Assembly: GCF_010728725.1 (NCBI RefSeq)
Contig: NZ_AP022606.1
Coordinates: 3,782,001 to 3,846,000, forward strand
Length of the DNA stretch: 64,000 bases
Direction of reading: 5' to 3'
From: Mycobacterium branderi
Lineage (GTDB): Bacteria; Actinomycetota; Actinomycetes; Mycobacteriales; Mycobacteriaceae
Made by a program: the position numbers and the translations under genes. This document shows, one piece after another, positions 22,260 to 32,172 of the stretch (positions are counted from its first letter, which is position 1; the number at the start of each line of letters is the position of its first letter). The notes beneath the pieces were generated by a model. That model made no database searches. It was not told the origin of the DNA and saw only the letters and a list, made by a program, of their open reading frames with translations.

Positions 22260-23694
22260 GGCGATGGTGGCGGACCTGTTGTTCGTCAGCGGCGAGCTGG
22301 AGATGGCGGGCATCCCGTTCCTGCTGATCCGCGGCGCCGACGGCCGCCCTGCGCTCATCGTGGACATCGCGCTGCGCGCACGGGTGGCCGAGGCTCTGAT
22401 GGCCGCATGCCTGGAAGCCCCGTTGCGCGCCAAGATCTTCGACGGAACGGGACGCCGGTCGGTGGACCTCGCCGACAGTCTGCTCTCGACGGACCCCGAC
22501 CCGCGGTTGCTGCGGGTATTCCGGCAGCGTCAATGTCCGCGTTCCGGCGTGCGCTACGGCGCCTCGGCAGGAGTGGAGCTGCAGTTCTGGGTGTTCGACG
22601 GCCAGCAAGCGATCTGTCCGATCGAGAACTCGTTGACCCGGAAGGCGCTGCCGCTCAGCGACGTTGAGTACACGAGCGTCGAATTGCACGGCCGCACCTG
22701 GTCGACGATCGACGGGATGTTCACGCCGCACGCCGGCGACATCACTTTCGACATCGACATGGTGTTCTCCTGGGTGGACGGCAACGACCCGGAGTTCCGT
22801 TCCCGCCGCGCAGCGGCGATGGCCAATCATGTTGTGGGCGAAGGTGATGACGCCGACGCGCGGATCCGTCAGATCGACGAGCTCAAGTACGCGCTGCGGT
22901 CGGTGCACGCCTTCGCGCCCTGGGTGCGACGGATCTTCATCGCCACCGACTCGCGGGTGCCGGAATGGCTTGCGCCGCACCCGAAGATCACCATCGTGCG
23001 CGCCGAGGAGCACTTCACCGACCTGTCGGCGCTACCGGTGTACAACAGCCACGCGGTCGAGACCCAGCTGCACCACATCCCCGGCCTGGCAGAGCATTTC
23101 CTGTACTCCAACGACGACATGTTCTTCGGCCGGCCGCTCTCGCCGACCATGTTCTTCTCGCCCGGCGGGGTGACGAAGTTCATCGAGGCGGGCACCCGGA
23201 TCGGACTCGGGGTCAACCACCCGGAGCGCAGTGGCTTCGAGAACGCCGCCCGAGTGAACCGGCAGCTGCTGTGGGAAAAGTTCGGGAAGATCATCACCCG
23301 TCACCTGGAGCACACCGCCGCTCCGCTGCGCAAAAGTGTGCTGGCCGAACTGGAGCGAGAGTTCGCGGAGGACTTCGCCCGCACGCAGGCGAGCCGCTTT
23401 CGGTCGAGCACCGACATCTCGGTGACCAACTCGCTGTACCACTACTACTCGCTGCTGACCGGGCGCGCCGTACAAAACGAATCGGCGAAGGTGCTCTACG
23501 TGGACACCACGCTGCGGTCGGGGTTGGCGAAACTCCCGAAGCTGCTCAAGAAACGCAAGTTCGACTTCTTCTGCCTCAACGACGGCAGCTTCCCGGAGGT
23601 GAGCGCCGACGAACGGGCTCGGCTGGTCGGGGAATTCCTGGAGAGCTACTTCCCGGTCCCGGCGCCATGGGAACAGGTGGCCGGCGAGGAATGA
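22177..23694 (+). CDS. cpsY: Stealth-family polysaccharide phosphotransferase CpsY
   Basis: Stealth proteins transfer hexose-1-phosphates to build capsule-like polysaccharides. The four conserved regions are seen: CR1 DIDMVFSWVDGNDPEFR near residue 192, CR2 LKYALRSVHAFAPWVRRIFIATD, CR3 YNSHAVETQLHHIPGLAEHF followed by YSNDDMFFGRPL, and CR4 toward the C terminus (FCLNDG). The first 185 residues form a separate mixed domain. M. tuberculosis Rv0806c (CpsY) is the likely counterpart, and its neighbour there, Rv0805, is also adjacent here. ATG 22177 has AGG 8 bases upstream; GTG 22132 is an in-frame alternative. The gene lies under an M-box, which is unexpected for this family. Confidence 0.9.
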   Translation: MTSMIDVPRTGLAGSVSSADGLRLTPYEAMVADLLFVSGELEMAGIPFLLIRGADGRPALIVDIALRARVAEALMAACLEAPLRAKIFDGTGRRSVDLADSLLSTDPDPRLLRVFRQRQCPRSGVRYGASAGVELQFWVFDGQQAICPIENSLTRKALPLSDVEYTSVELHGRTWSTIDGMFTPHAGDITFDIDMVFSWVDGNDPEFRSRRAAAMANHVVGEGDDADARIRQIDELKYALRSVHAFAPWVRRIFIATDSRVPEWLAPHPKITIVRAEEHFTDLSALPVYNSHAVETQLHHIPGLAEHFLYSNDDMFFGRPLSPTMFFSPGGVTKFIEAGTRIGLGVNHPERSGFENAARVNRQLLWEKFGKIITRHLEHTAAPLRKSVLAELEREFAEDFARTQASRFRSSTDISVTNSLYHYYSLLTGRAVQNESAKVLYVDTTLRSGLAKLPKLLKKRKFDFFCLNDGSFPEVSADERARLVGEFLESYFPVPAPWEQVAGEE

Positions 23695-23696
23695 CG

Positions 23697-24617
23697 CTAT
23701 CGTCGCGCGAATTGCGGCGCGAGACGCGGAATGCGGGCTGCCGGAAGGATGCTCGTCCGGGCATCGGCGAGTTCGCGCTGCACGGCGTCGGGCGCGACGA
23801 ACCGGCCGACAGTGGGGCCGGCCGCCAGCGGCACGACGGTGTGAACCACGGTGTCGGGGTAGCAGTGCACCAGGTTGAACGCCTGCGCAGCATCGCGACC
23901 CCGGGTGCCGGCAGTCAGCAGGTCTTGGGTGTAGCAGCTGGCCGAGGCCACCGACACCGGAATGCCGGCGAACGTGGCCGTGGTCGAGTAGTGCAGGTGG
24001 CCGGCCAGGATGCTGCGGACGTCGGTGCCGCGCAGAACCTCGCCCAGCGGGGTTTGGTCGCGCAACTCCACCATCACGGCGAGATCCTGGACGCTGGGAA
24101 TCGGCGGGTGATGCATTGCCAGGATGGTGCCGAACGGCGCGGGCTCGGCGAGCTGCTCGGACAGCCACCGCAGCTGCTGCGGTGCGATTTCGCCGTGATG
24201 GCAGCCGGGCACCGAGGTATCCAACACGATGACTCGCAGACCGGCGATGTGGTGCACCCGATCCATCGGCGCCATCGTCGGCGCCTCACGCAGCAGGTGC
24301 TGCCGTAGTGCCGCCCGGTTGTCGTGGTTGCCCATCACCCAGATGACTTGAGCCTCAAGACGATCCGCCAACGGTTCGACCAATTCGCCCAGCTTGCGGT
24401 ATGCATCGGGCTGGCCGGTGTCGGCGAGGTCGCCGGTGAAGATCAACGCGTCGGGGCGGGTTTGCGACTCCTCGAGCCGGTCGAGCAGCTCCGATAATCG
24501 GGCGTCTGCGTCGACATCTCCGTAGAGGTCGTCGCCGCCGGCGACTAGATGGGTGTCACTGATGTGTGCGATGACATGATCCGGCCGCGGGTGCTCCGCG
24601 ACCCTGGGTCTGTCCAC
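23697..24617 (-). CDS. cpdA: Class III cyclic nucleotide phosphodiesterase (Rv0805-like)
   Basis: A 306-residue calcineurin-like metallophosphoesterase that hydrolyses cAMP in the M. tuberculosis homologue. The two-metal site is complete: Asp21 and His23 in ISDTHL, Asp63 in TGDLAD, Asn97-His98 in MGNHD, a His in MHHPPIPS and GHLHYS near the end. With GTG 24617 the residue numbers coincide with Rv0805, which decides the start; the longer frame to 24812 is rejected. The last 30 residues differ from Rv0805. It converges on cpsY with two bases between stops, as in the Rv0805/Rv0806c pair. Confidence 0.95.
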   Translation of the reverse strand: MDRPRVAEHPRPDHVIAHISDTHLVAGGDDLYGDVDADARLSELLDRLEESQTRPDALIFTGDLADTGQPDAYRKLGELVEPLADRLEAQVIWVMGNHDNRAALRQHLLREAPTMAPMDRVHHIAGLRVIVLDTSVPGCHHGEIAPQQLRWLSEQLAEPAPFGTILAMHHPPIPSVQDLAVMVELRDQTPLGEVLRGTDVRSILAGHLHYSTTATFAGIPVSVASASCYTQDLLTAGTRGRDAAQAFNLVHCYPDTVVHTVVPLAAGPTVGRFVAPDAVQRELADARTSILPAARIPRLAPQFARR

Positions 24618-24750
24618 AGGACTCCAAAGACCTCTCTGACGACGGTGCTCGCGAGGACGAGCAGCACCCGACTTTACCGGAGCGGCTCGCCGGGCACGCT
24701 GATCTCGATGCCACAAGCGCGCCTCCCGCCCCCGCATGGCGGGATACCAG

Positions 24751-24756
24751 TACGCT
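24751..24756 (+). promoter_or_regulatory. -10 for leaderless pafA (TACGCT)
   Basis: TACGCT is 6 bases before the pafA GTG with no ribosome-binding site, predicting a leaderless mRNA. The 145 bases between cpdA and pafA are the only room for both divergent promoters. Confidence 0.6.
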
Positions 24757-24762
24757 CGAATC

Positions 24763-26121
24763 GTGCAGCGGCGAATCATGGGCATCGAGACCGAGTTCGG
24801 TGTCACCTGCACGTTTCACGGCCATCGCCGCCTGAGCCCCGACGAGGTCGCGCGCTACCTGTTCCGCCGGGTGGTGTCGTGGGGCCGCAGCTCGAACGTC
24901 TTCCTGCGCAACGGCGCGCGGCTGTACCTGGACGTGGGCAGCCACCCCGAATACGCCACCGCCGAATGCGACAGCCTGGTGCAGCTGGTCACCCACGACC
25001 GCGCCGGGGAACGGGTGCTGGAGGACCTGCTGGTCGACGCCGAGCAGCGGCTCGCCGACGAGGGCATCGGCGGCGACATCTACCTGTTCAAGAACAACAC
25101 CGATTCGGCCGGCAACTCCTACGGCTGCCACGAGAATTACTTGATCGTGCGGGCCGGCGAGTTCTCCCGGATCTCCGACGTGCTGCTGCCCTTCCTGGTC
25201 ACCCGTCAGCTGATCTGCGGGGCCGGCAAGGTGCTGCAAACCCCGAAAGCGGCCACGTTCTGCCTCTCCCAACGCGCCGAGCACATCTGGGAGGGCGTCT
25301 CCAGCGCCACCACACGGTCACGCCCGATCATCAACACCCGCGACGAGCCGCACGCCGACGCCGAAAAATACCGGCGCCTGCACGTCATCGTCGGCGACTC
25401 CAACATGTGCGAGACCACCACCATGCTCAAGGTGGGCACCGCGGCGCTGGTGCTGGAGATGATCGAAGCCGGGGTGGCGTTCCGCGACTTCTCGCTGGAC
25501 AACCCGATCCGGGCCATCCGCGAGGTCAGCCACGACATCACCGGCCGTCGCCCGGTGCGGCTGGCCGGCGGGCGGCAGGCCAGCGCGCTGGACATCCAGC
25601 GCGAGTACTACGCCCGCGCCGTCGAGCACCTGCAGACCCGCGAGCCCAACGCGCAGATCGAGCAGGTCGTCGACCTGTGGGGCCGTCAGCTCGACGCCGT
25701 CGAGAGCCAGGACTTCGCCAAGGTCGACACCGAGATCGACTGGGTGATCAAGCGCAAGCTGTTCCAGCGCTACCAGGACCGCTACGACATGGAGCTGTCC
25801 GACCCCAAGATCGCGCAACTCGACCTTGCCTATCACGACATCAAGCGCGGCCGCGGCGTGTTCGATCTGCTGCAGCGCAAGGGCCTGGCGGCCCGGATCA
25901 CCACCGACGAGGAAATCGAGGACGCCGTCGACCAGCCGCCGCAGACCACCCGGGCCCGGCTGCGCGGCGAATTCATCAGCGCCGCACAGGCCGCCGGCCG
26001 TGACTTCACCGTCGACTGGGTGCACCTCAAACTCAACGACCAGGCCCAGCGCACCGTGCTGTGCAAAGACCCGTTCCGGTCGGTCGACGAGCGGGTCAAA
26101 CGGCTGATCGCCAGCATGTAA
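24763..26121 (+). CDS. pafA: Pup-protein ligase
   Basis: PafA phosphorylates the C-terminal Glu of Pup and joins it to substrate lysines. The 452 residues equal the M. tuberculosis enzyme in length. Active-site residues seen: Glu9 and Glu11 in GIETEFG and Asp57 in [29 protein letters not shown] and the [11 protein letters not shown] segment complete the ATP site. The C-terminal helical domain that contacts Pup ends RVKRLIASM. The Dop-specific loop is absent. GTG 24763 gives the [12 protein letters not shown] start; an ATG at 24736 is rejected because the -10 element would lie inside the gene. Confidence 0.98.
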   Translation: MQRRIMGIETEFGVTCTFHGHRRLSPDEVARYLFRRVVSWGRSSNVFLRNGARLYLDVGSHPEYATAECDSLVQLVTHDRAGERVLEDLLVDAEQRLADEGIGGDIYLFKNNTDSAGNSYGCHENYLIVRAGEFSRISDVLLPFLVTRQLICGAGKVLQTPKAATFCLSQRAEHIWEGVSSATTRSRPIINTRDEPHADAEKYRRLHVIVGDSNMCETTTMLKVGTAALVLEMIEAGVAFRDFSLDNPIRAIREVSHDITGRRPVRLAGGRQASALDIQREYYARAVEHLQTREPNAQIEQVVDLWGRQLDAVESQDFAKVDTEIDWVIKRKLFQRYQDRYDMELSDPKIAQLDLAYHDIKRGRGVFDLLQRKGLAARITTDEEIEDAVDQPPQTTRARLRGEFISAAQAAGRDFTVDWVHLKLNDQAQRTVLCKDPFRSVDERVKRLIASM

Positions 26122-26174
26122 TTCGCCCGACGACGATGCAGAGCACGTAGTGCGATGAGGAGGAGTCGGGCAAT

Positions 26175-26180
26175 TAAGGT
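26175..26180 (+). promoter_or_regulatory. -10 for leaderless pafB (TAAGGT)
   Basis: TAAGGT sits 6 bases before the pafB GTG at 26187. This gives the pafBC-tat group its own start inside the proteasome-linked locus. Confidence 0.5.
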
Positions 26181-26186
26181 GGGCCC

Positions 26187-27164
26187 GTGGCGACCTCCAA
26201 AGTCGAACGGCTGATGAACCTTGTCATCGCGTTGCTGTCGGCGCGCGGGTACCTCACCGCCGAGAAGATCCGGTCCAGCGTCGCCGGCTACGGCGACAGC
26301 CCCAGCGACGAAGCGTTCTCGCGGATGTTCGAGCGCGACAAGAACGAGCTGCGCGACCTCGGCATCCCGCTGGAGACCGGCAAGGTGTCGTCGTTCGACC
26401 CGGTGGAGGGCTACCGCATCAACCGCGACACATACGCGCTGCCGCCCGTCGAGCTGACCCCCGAGGAGGCCGCCGCGGTGGCGGTCGCCACGCAGCTGTG
26501 GGAGTCGCCCGAGCTGGTCACCGCCACGCAGGGCGCGCTGCTCAAGCTGCGCGCCGCCGGCGTGGACGTCGACCCCGATGCTCCGGTGACCATCGCATCG
26601 CCGGCCAGACTGGGCGGAGTCCGCGGCTCGGAGGACAGCCTGGGTGCCCTGCTGTCGGCGATCGACGCCGGCCGGGCCGTGCAGTTCCCGCACCGCCCGT
26701 CGCGCACCGAGCCGTACACACTTCGCACCGTCGAGCCGTGGGGTGTGGTCACCGAAAAAGGCCGCTGGTATCTGGTCGGGCACGACCGCGACCGCGACGC
26801 CACCCGCGTGTTTCGGCTGTCGCGGATCGGCGACCCGGTCACACCGATCGGCCCGCCCGGCGCGGTCAGCCGGCCCGAAGGGGTGAACCTGCGCGCGGTC
26901 GTGGCCGAGACGGTGTCCGACACGCCGACCGGTGTGCAGGGGCGGGTGTGGCTGGCCGAGGGCCGTTGCACCGCGCTGCGGCGCGCCGGAAAGGCCGTGG
27001 GCCCAAGACAATTGGCGGGCCGGGACGGCGACGTGATCGAACTCGAGATCGGATCCACTGACCGGCTGGCGCGCGAGATCGCCGGCTACGGCGCCGACGC
27101 CGTGGTGCTGGAACCGGAGTCGCTGCGCGACGACGTGCTCGCGCGGCTGAGGGCACAGGTATGA
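26187..27164 (+). CDS. pafB: WYL-domain transcriptional activator PafB
   Basis: PafB pairs with PafC to activate the RecA-independent DNA-damage response in mycobacteria. The 325 residues comprise an N-terminal helix-turn-helix (KVERLMNLVIALLSARGYLTAEKI; then DEAFSRMFERDKNELRDLGI), a WYL domain from about residue 150 (RTVEPWGVVTEKGRWYLVGHD carries the WYL triad) and a C-terminal WCX extension. Its stop overlaps the pafC ATG by four bases (ATGA), as expected for heterodimer partners. Confidence 0.97.
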   Translation: MATSKVERLMNLVIALLSARGYLTAEKIRSSVAGYGDSPSDEAFSRMFERDKNELRDLGIPLETGKVSSFDPVEGYRINRDTYALPPVELTPEEAAAVAVATQLWESPELVTATQGALLKLRAAGVDVDPDAPVTIASPARLGGVRGSEDSLGALLSAIDAGRAVQFPHRPSRTEPYTLRTVEPWGVVTEKGRWYLVGHDRDRDATRVFRLSRIGDPVTPIGPPGAVSRPEGVNLRAVVAETVSDTPTGVQGRVWLAEGRCTALRRAGKAVGPRQLAGRDGDVIELEIGSTDRLAREIAGYGADAVVLEPESLRDDVLARLRAQV

Positions 27165-28120
27165 CCCCCGTGTCGACGCGGCTGGTGCGGCTGCTCAACA
27201 TGGTGCCGTACTTCCAGGCCAACCCGCGGATCACGCGCGCCGAGGCGGCCGCCGACCTGGGCGTGTCGCTCGAGCAGCTCGACGAAGACCTCAAACAGCT
27301 GTGGGTGTGTGGCCTGCCGGGGTACTACCCGGGTGACCTGATCGACTTCGACTTCTCCGGCGACACCATCGAGGTGACGTTCTCGGCGGGCGTGGACAAG
27401 CCGCTGCGGCTGTCCTCGCCGGAGGCCACCGTGCTGCTGGTGGCGCTGCGGGCGCTGGCCGACATCCCCGGTGTGGTCGACCCGGAGGCGGCCCGCAGCG
27501 CGATCGCCAAGATCGAAACCGCGGCCGGTGTCGCCGCGCGCGGTTCTGGGGCCGTCGACGAGCCGGCGCCGGCCGAGAGCGAGGCCGCGGCCGCCGTGCG
27601 CACCGCGGTGCGCACCAACCGCGCGTGTGCGATCGACTATTACGCCGCCTCGCACGACACGCTGTCCACCCGGGTCGTCGACCCGATCCGGGTGGTGCTG
27701 GTCGGCGACCACAGCTACCTGGAAGCCTGGTCGCGGGAGGCCGAGGGGGTGCGGCTGTTCCGGTTCGACCGCATCGTCGACGCGCAGGTGCTCGACGAGC
27801 CGTCGGCGCCGCCGGAACCCGCGTTGCAGGCCCCGCCGGACACCTCGCTGTTCGACGCCGACCCGTCGCTGCCGTCGGCCACACTGCGGCTGGCGCCGTC
27901 GGCGTCGTGGATGTTCGACTACTACCCGATGCGGCTACTGCGCGAGCTGCCCGACGGCTACTGCGAGGCGGCGATGACTTACGCCTCCGACGACTGGATG
28001 ACCCGCCTGGTGCTGGGGCTGGGGCCGGCGGTGCGGGTGCTGGCGCCCGAGTCGCTGGCCCGGCGGGTACGCGAGGCCGCCGCCGCGGCGCTGGAGGCCT
28101 ACCAGGCCGCGGCGCGGTAG
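27161..28120 (+). CDS. pafC: WYL-domain transcriptional activator PafC
   Basis: The second half of the PafBC regulator, 319 residues with the same plan as PafB: HTH at the N terminus ([29 protein letters not shown]), a WYL domain near residue 170-215 ([23 protein letters not shown], where the Tyr-Leu pair is kept but the Trp is displaced), and a WCX-type C terminus. It is translationally coupled to pafB. tatA follows after 29 bases. Confidence 0.97.
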   Translation: MTPVSTRLVRLLNMVPYFQANPRITRAEAAADLGVSLEQLDEDLKQLWVCGLPGYYPGDLIDFDFSGDTIEVTFSAGVDKPLRLSSPEATVLLVALRALADIPGVVDPEAARSAIAKIETAAGVAARGSGAVDEPAPAESEAAAAVRTAVRTNRACAIDYYAASHDTLSTRVVDPIRVVLVGDHSYLEAWSREAEGVRLFRFDRIVDAQVLDEPSAPPEPALQAPPDTSLFDADPSLPSATLRLAPSASWMFDYYPMRLLRELPDGYCEAAMTYASDDWMTRLVLGLGPAVRVLAPESLARRVREAAAAALEAYQAAAR

Positions 28121-28149
28121 CATCGGGTGAACGTCTGGAGGTAACCAAA

Positions 28150-28380
28150 GTGGGCAGTCTTAGTCCGTGGCACTGGCTGATCCTCGCCGTCGTGGTCGTG
28201 GTGCTCTTCGGTGCCAAGCGGCTCCCCGACGCGGCGCGTTCGCTAGGCAAGTCGTTGCGAATCTTCAAGTCTGAGGTCCGTGAACTGCAGAACGAGAGCA
28301 AGTCGGAATCTCCTACCGGCCCCACATCGGTGCAGTCGGAGCGGGTCGAGCCGCCGGCGACCGACGGACGGTCGAGCTAG
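28150..28380 (+). CDS. tatA: Sec-independent translocase subunit TatA
   Basis: TatA forms the pore-like assembly of the twin-arginine pathway that exports folded proteins. The 76 residues show the single N-terminal membrane helix ([20 protein letters not shown]), the FGAKRLPD hinge, the amphipathic helix ([17 protein letters not shown]) and a short polar tail. GGAGGT precedes the GTG at 28150. tatC follows, and no tatB is nearby, as usual for mycobacteria where tatB is elsewhere. Confidence 0.97.
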   Translation: MGSLSPWHWLILAVVVVVLFGAKRLPDAARSLGKSLRIFKSEVRELQNESKSESPTGPTSVQSERVEPPATDGRSS

Positions 28381-28397
28381 CCTGCCGTCGACCCCCG

Positions 28398-28416
28398 CGT
28401 GCGGACACTCCGCACG
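28398..28416. repeat. 8-bp hairpin between tatA and tatC
   Basis: CGTGCGGA at 28398-28405 pairs with TCCGCACG at 28409-28416 around CAC. It lies in the 52-base spacer, 16 bases before the tatC start, and could tune the ratio of TatA to TatC by blocking decay or slowing ribosomes. It has no T-run and is not a classic terminator. Confidence 0.55.
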
Positions 28417-28432
28417 TGCTGTCTGACTGACC

Positions 28433-29368
28433 GTGCGCACCACCGGAATCCTGCGGAAGCTCGACCCGCGCATGCGGCGCAGCCGCACCAACCCAGACGG
28501 CACGATGTCGCTCGTCGAGCACCTGACCGAGTTGCGCACCCGGCTGCTCATCTCGCTGGGCACCATCGTGCTCACCACGGCGCTGGGATTCGTGTGGTAC
28601 TCGCATTCGCTGTTCGGGCTGGAAAGCCTCGGCGAGTGGCTGCGCCACCCCTACTGCGCGCTGCCGGCCTCGGCCCGCGCGGACATCAGCGCCGACGGGC
28701 AGTGCCGGCTGCTGGCCACCGCGCCGTTCGACCAATTCATGTTGCGGCTCAAGGTCGGGCTGACCGCCGGCATCGTGCTGGCCTGCCCGATGTGGCTCTA
28801 CCAGCTGTGGGCATTCATCACGCCGGGCCTCTACCGCAAGGAGCGCCGCTTCGCGGTGGCGTTCGTGATTCCGGCCGCGGTGCTGTTCGTCGCCGGCGCG
28901 GTCCTGGCTTACCTGGTGTTGTCCAAGGCGTTGCACTTCCTGTTGACCGTCGGAAGCGACGTGCAGGTGACCGCGTTGTCCGGCGACCGGTATTTCGGCT
29001 TTTTGATCAACTTGCTGCTGGTGTTCGGGGTCAGCTTCGAATTCCCGCTGCTGATCGTGATGCTGAACCTGGCCGGTGTGCTGAGCTACGCGCGCCTGCG
29101 GTCGTGGCGGCGCGGCCTGATCTTCGCGATGTTCTGCTTTGCGGCCATCTTCACGCCCGGGTCCGACCCGTTCTCGATGATGGCGCTCGGGCTGGCGCTG
29201 ACCCTGCTGCTGGAGTTGGCGATCCAGATCGCCCGCGTGCACGACAAACGCAAGGCGAAGCGTGAAGCGCTGACCGCGATCCCCGACGACGAAGCCTCAA
29301 CCATCGAGCCGCCGTCGGCGGTGACGGCGCCGTCGAGCATCGCCGGACCCCATGACGACGTCACCTGA
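28433..29368 (+). CDS. tatC: Sec-independent translocase subunit TatC
   Basis: TatC is the six-helix receptor for twin-arginine signal peptides. The 311 residues include the N-terminal [14 protein letters not shown] segment that binds the signal, [21 protein letters not shown] before helix 2, the PLYRKERR-type loop ([10 protein letters not shown]), and [15 protein letters not shown] in helices 4-5. A charged cytoplasmic C-terminal tail of about 45 residues (after the last helix) is longer than in E. coli and typical of actinobacteria. GTG 28433 is the start. Confidence 0.97.
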   Translation: MRTTGILRKLDPRMRRSRTNPDGTMSLVEHLTELRTRLLISLGTIVLTTALGFVWYSHSLFGLESLGEWLRHPYCALPASARADISADGQCRLLATAPFDQFMLRLKVGLTAGIVLACPMWLYQLWAFITPGLYRKERRFAVAFVIPAAVLFVAGAVLAYLVLSKALHFLLTVGSDVQVTALSGDRYFGFLINLLLVFGVSFEFPLLIVMLNLAGVLSYARLRSWRRGLIFAMFCFAAIFTPGSDPFSMMALGLALTLLLELAIQIARVHDKRKAKREALTAIPDDEASTIEPPSAVTAPSSIAGPHDDVT

Positions 29369-29401
29369 CCCCCTTTGCCGCCCGCGCGGGGCGGGGACCC
29401 G

Positions 29402-32113
29402 ATGAGCGAGTTGGCGCGGTTCACCGCCGAGCTGCCGTTCGGACTCGACCCCTTCCAACAGCAGGCCTGCGCGGCGCTGGAACGCGGTCACGGGGTGCTG
29501 GTATGCGCACCGACGGGCGCCGGCAAGACCGTGGTCGGCGAGTTCGCGGTGCACCTGGCGCTGGCCGCCGCCGGCAAATGCTTTTACACCACGCCGCTCA
29601 AGGCGCTGAGCAACCAGAAGCACACCGACTTCGTCGCCCGCTACGGCAAGGACCGCATCGGGTTGCTCACCGGCGACCTGTCGGTCAACGCCAACGCGCC
29701 GGTGGTGGTGATGACCACCGAAGTGCTGCGCAACATGCTCTACGCCGATTCTCCGCTGCTGCAAGGGCTTTCGCACGTGGTGATGGACGAGGTGCATTTC
29801 CTTGCCGACCGGATGCGCGGTGCGGTGTGGGAAGAGGTCATCCTGCATCTGCCCGACGAGGTGCGCCTGGTGAGCCTGTCGGCGACGGTGAGCAACGCCG
29901 AGGAGTTCGGCGGCTGGATCCAAACCGTGCGCGGCGACACGGCGGTGGTGGTCGACGAACACCGCCCGGTGCCGCTGTGGCAGCACATGCTGGTCGGCAA
30001 ACGCCTTTTCGACCTGTTCGACTACGACGCGGCCGGGCGTGAGCCCAAAGTCGACCCAAACCTGGTGCGCCACATCGCGAATCGCCGCGAGGCGGATCGC
30101 TTGGCCGACTGGCGACCGCGCCGTGGTCCCGGGCGTCCCACCATGTACCGGCCGCCGTCGCGGCCCGACGTGATCCGTGCGCTGGACTCCGACGGTCTGC
30201 TGCCGGCGATCACGTTCGTGTTCTCCCGCGCCGGGTGTGATGCCGCCGTCGCGCAGTGCCTGCGCTCGTCGTTGCGGCTGACCACCGACGAGGACCGGGC
30301 CCGGATCGCGGAGGTGATCGACCACCGCTGCGGCGATCTGGCCGACGCCGACTTGGACGTGCTCGGCTACTACGAGTGGCGCGAGGGCCTGCTGCGTGGT
30401 CTGGCCGCCCACCACGCCGGGATGCTGCCGATCTTCCGTCACACCGTCGAGGAGCTGTTCACCGCCGGACTGATCAAGGCCGTATTCGCCACTGAGACAC
30501 TGGCTTTGGGCATCAACATGCCGGCGCGGACCGTGGTGCTGGAGCGGCTGGTCAAGTTCAACGGCGAGCAGCATGTGCCGCTGACACCGGGGGAGTACAC
30601 CCAGCTGACCGGCCGGGCCGGCCGGCGCGGCATCGACGTCGAAGGCCACGCAGTGGTGATCTGGCATCCCGACATCGAACCGGCGGAAGTCGCCGGGCTG
30701 GCATCGACCCGGACGTTCCCGCTGCGCAGTTCGTTTGCGCCGTCGTACAACATGACGATCAACCTGGTGCACCGCATGGGCCCACGACAGGCGCACCGGC
30801 TGCTGGAGCAGTCGTTCGCGCAGTACCAAGCCGACCGGTCCGTGGTAGGGCTAGTCCGCGGCATCGAGCGCGGCGAGCGGATGCTCGACGACATCGCCGC
30901 CGAGCTCGGCGGAAAGGACGCGCCGATTCTCGACTATGCCCGGCTGCGCGAACAGATTTCGCAACGAGAACGCGCGCAGGCCCGCGCGTCGCGGCTGCAG
31001 CGGCGGCAGGCCGCCAACGACGCGCTGGCCGCGCTGCGCCGCGGCGACATCATCACGATCCCGCACGGCCGTCGTAATGGGTTGGCAGTGGTGCTGGAAT
31101 CCGATAAGGACAGCTCCGACCCGCGGCCCTTGGTGCTTACCGAACATCGCTGGGCGGGCCGGATTTCGTCGGCGGACTACTCGGGCGCGTCGACGCCGGT
31201 CGGGTCGATGACGTTGCCCAAGCGGGTCGAGCACCGCCAGCCACGGGTCCGCCGCGATCTGGCGTCGGCATTGCGATCGGCGGCGGCGGGGTTGGCGATC
31301 CCGTCTGCCCGCGGCCGCCGCCGGGCCTCGCCATCCGACGACCCGGACGTCGATCCCGAATTGTCAGCGCTGCGCCAGCAGTTGCGGCACCATCCCGCCC
31401 ACCACGCGCCCGACCGGGAAGCCCGGATGCGGGTCGCCGAGCGGTATCTGCGCATCGAACGCGACAACGCGCAGCTGCAAAAGAAGGTGGCCGCCGCCAC
31501 CAATTCGCTGGCCCGCACCTTCGACCGGATCGTCGGGTTGCTCACCGAGCGCGGCTTCATCAGAGTTGTTGACGACGATCCGCGGGTCACCGACGACGGC
31601 CGACTGCTGGCCCGCATCTACAGCGAAAGCGACCTGCTGGTCGCCGAATGCCTGCGCACCGGCGCGTGGACCGGTCTGCGACCCGCCGAACTGGCCGCGG
31701 TGCTCTCGTCGGTGCTCTACGAGTCGCGCGGCGACGGCGGTTCCGGGCCGTCGCGGGAGGCGTTGCCGGCGCCGTTGAGCCAGGCGCTGCATCGGACGCG
31801 ACGGCTCTCGGCGGCGTTGCGCGCCGACGAGCAGCGGCATCGCATCGCGCTGAGTCGCGAACCCGACGACGGGTTCGTCGCCGCGATCTACCGGTGGGCC
31901 GGCAGCGGGGATCTGGCCTCGGCGTTGATGGCTGCGGACGCCGACGGCAGCGGCTCCCCGCTGTCGGCCGGGGATTTCGTGCGCTGGTGCCGTCAGGTCC
32001 TCGACCTGCTCGACCAGGTCCGCAACGCCGCCCCGCAACCAGACCTCAGCGTCACCGCGAAACAGGCGATCGACGCCGTTCGGCGTGGCGTCGTCGCAGT
32101 TGACGCCGGGTAG
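29402..32113 (+). CDS. helY: Ski2-like DEVH-box RNA helicase HelY
   Basis: A 903-residue superfamily 2 helicase similar to Ski2/Mtr4 and probably active in RNA turnover. Motifs: Walker A APTGAGKT near residue 36, TTPLKALSNQK, DEVH near 129, SLSATVSN, and QLTGRAGRRG for ATP-coupled unwinding. The C-terminal half has an Arg-rich beta-barrel-like insertion and the DSHCT-type helical domain (DGFVAAIYRWAGSGDL; MAADADGSGSPLSAGDFVRW). It follows M. tuberculosis HelY (906 residues) closely. ATG 29402 is 33 bases after tatC, so it may share the tat transcript. Confidence 0.97.
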   Translation: MSELARFTAELPFGLDPFQQQACAALERGHGVLVCAPTGAGKTVVGEFAVHLALAAAGKCFYTTPLKALSNQKHTDFVARYGKDRIGLLTGDLSVNANAPVVVMTTEVLRNMLYADSPLLQGLSHVVMDEVHFLADRMRGAVWEEVILHLPDEVRLVSLSATVSNAEEFGGWIQTVRGDTAVVVDEHRPVPLWQHMLVGKRLFDLFDYDAAGREPKVDPNLVRHIANRREADRLADWRPRRGPGRPTMYRPPSRPDVIRALDSDGLLPAITFVFSRAGCDAAVAQCLRSSLRLTTDEDRARIAEVIDHRCGDLADADLDVLGYYEWREGLLRGLAAHHAGMLPIFRHTVEELFTAGLIKAVFATETLALGINMPARTVVLERLVKFNGEQHVPLTPGEYTQLTGRAGRRGIDVEGHAVVIWHPDIEPAEVAGLASTRTFPLRSSFAPSYNMTINLVHRMGPRQAHRLLEQSFAQYQADRSVVGLVRGIERGERMLDDIAAELGGKDAPILDYARLREQISQRERAQARASRLQRRQAANDALAALRRGDIITIPHGRRNGLAVVLESDKDSSDPRPLVLTEHRWAGRISSADYSGASTPVGSMTLPKRVEHRQPRVRRDLASALRSAAAGLAIPSARGRRRASPSDDPDVDPELSALRQQLRHHPAHHAPDREARMRVAERYLRIERDNAQLQKKVAAATNSLARTFDRIVGLLTERGFIRVVDDDPRVTDDGRLLARIYSESDLLVAECLRTGAWTGLRPAELAAVLSSVLYESRGDGGSGPSREALPAPLSQALHRTRRLSAALRADEQRHRIALSREPDDGFVAAIYRWAGSGDLASALMAADADGSGSPLSAGDFVRWCRQVLDLLDQVRNAAPQPDLSVTAKQAIDAVRRGVVAVDAG

Positions 32114-32172
32114 GCTGAGGCCGCAGCTACGGTTGCATAGCCAGCACCGCGACTGAGAGGACCGGAAACACG

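Noticed and set aside
23697-24812. 371-codon version of the phosphodiesterase
   Set aside because: The extra N terminus is basic low-complexity sequence over the pafA promoter; with GTG 24617 the metal residues fall at the same numbers as in Rv0805.
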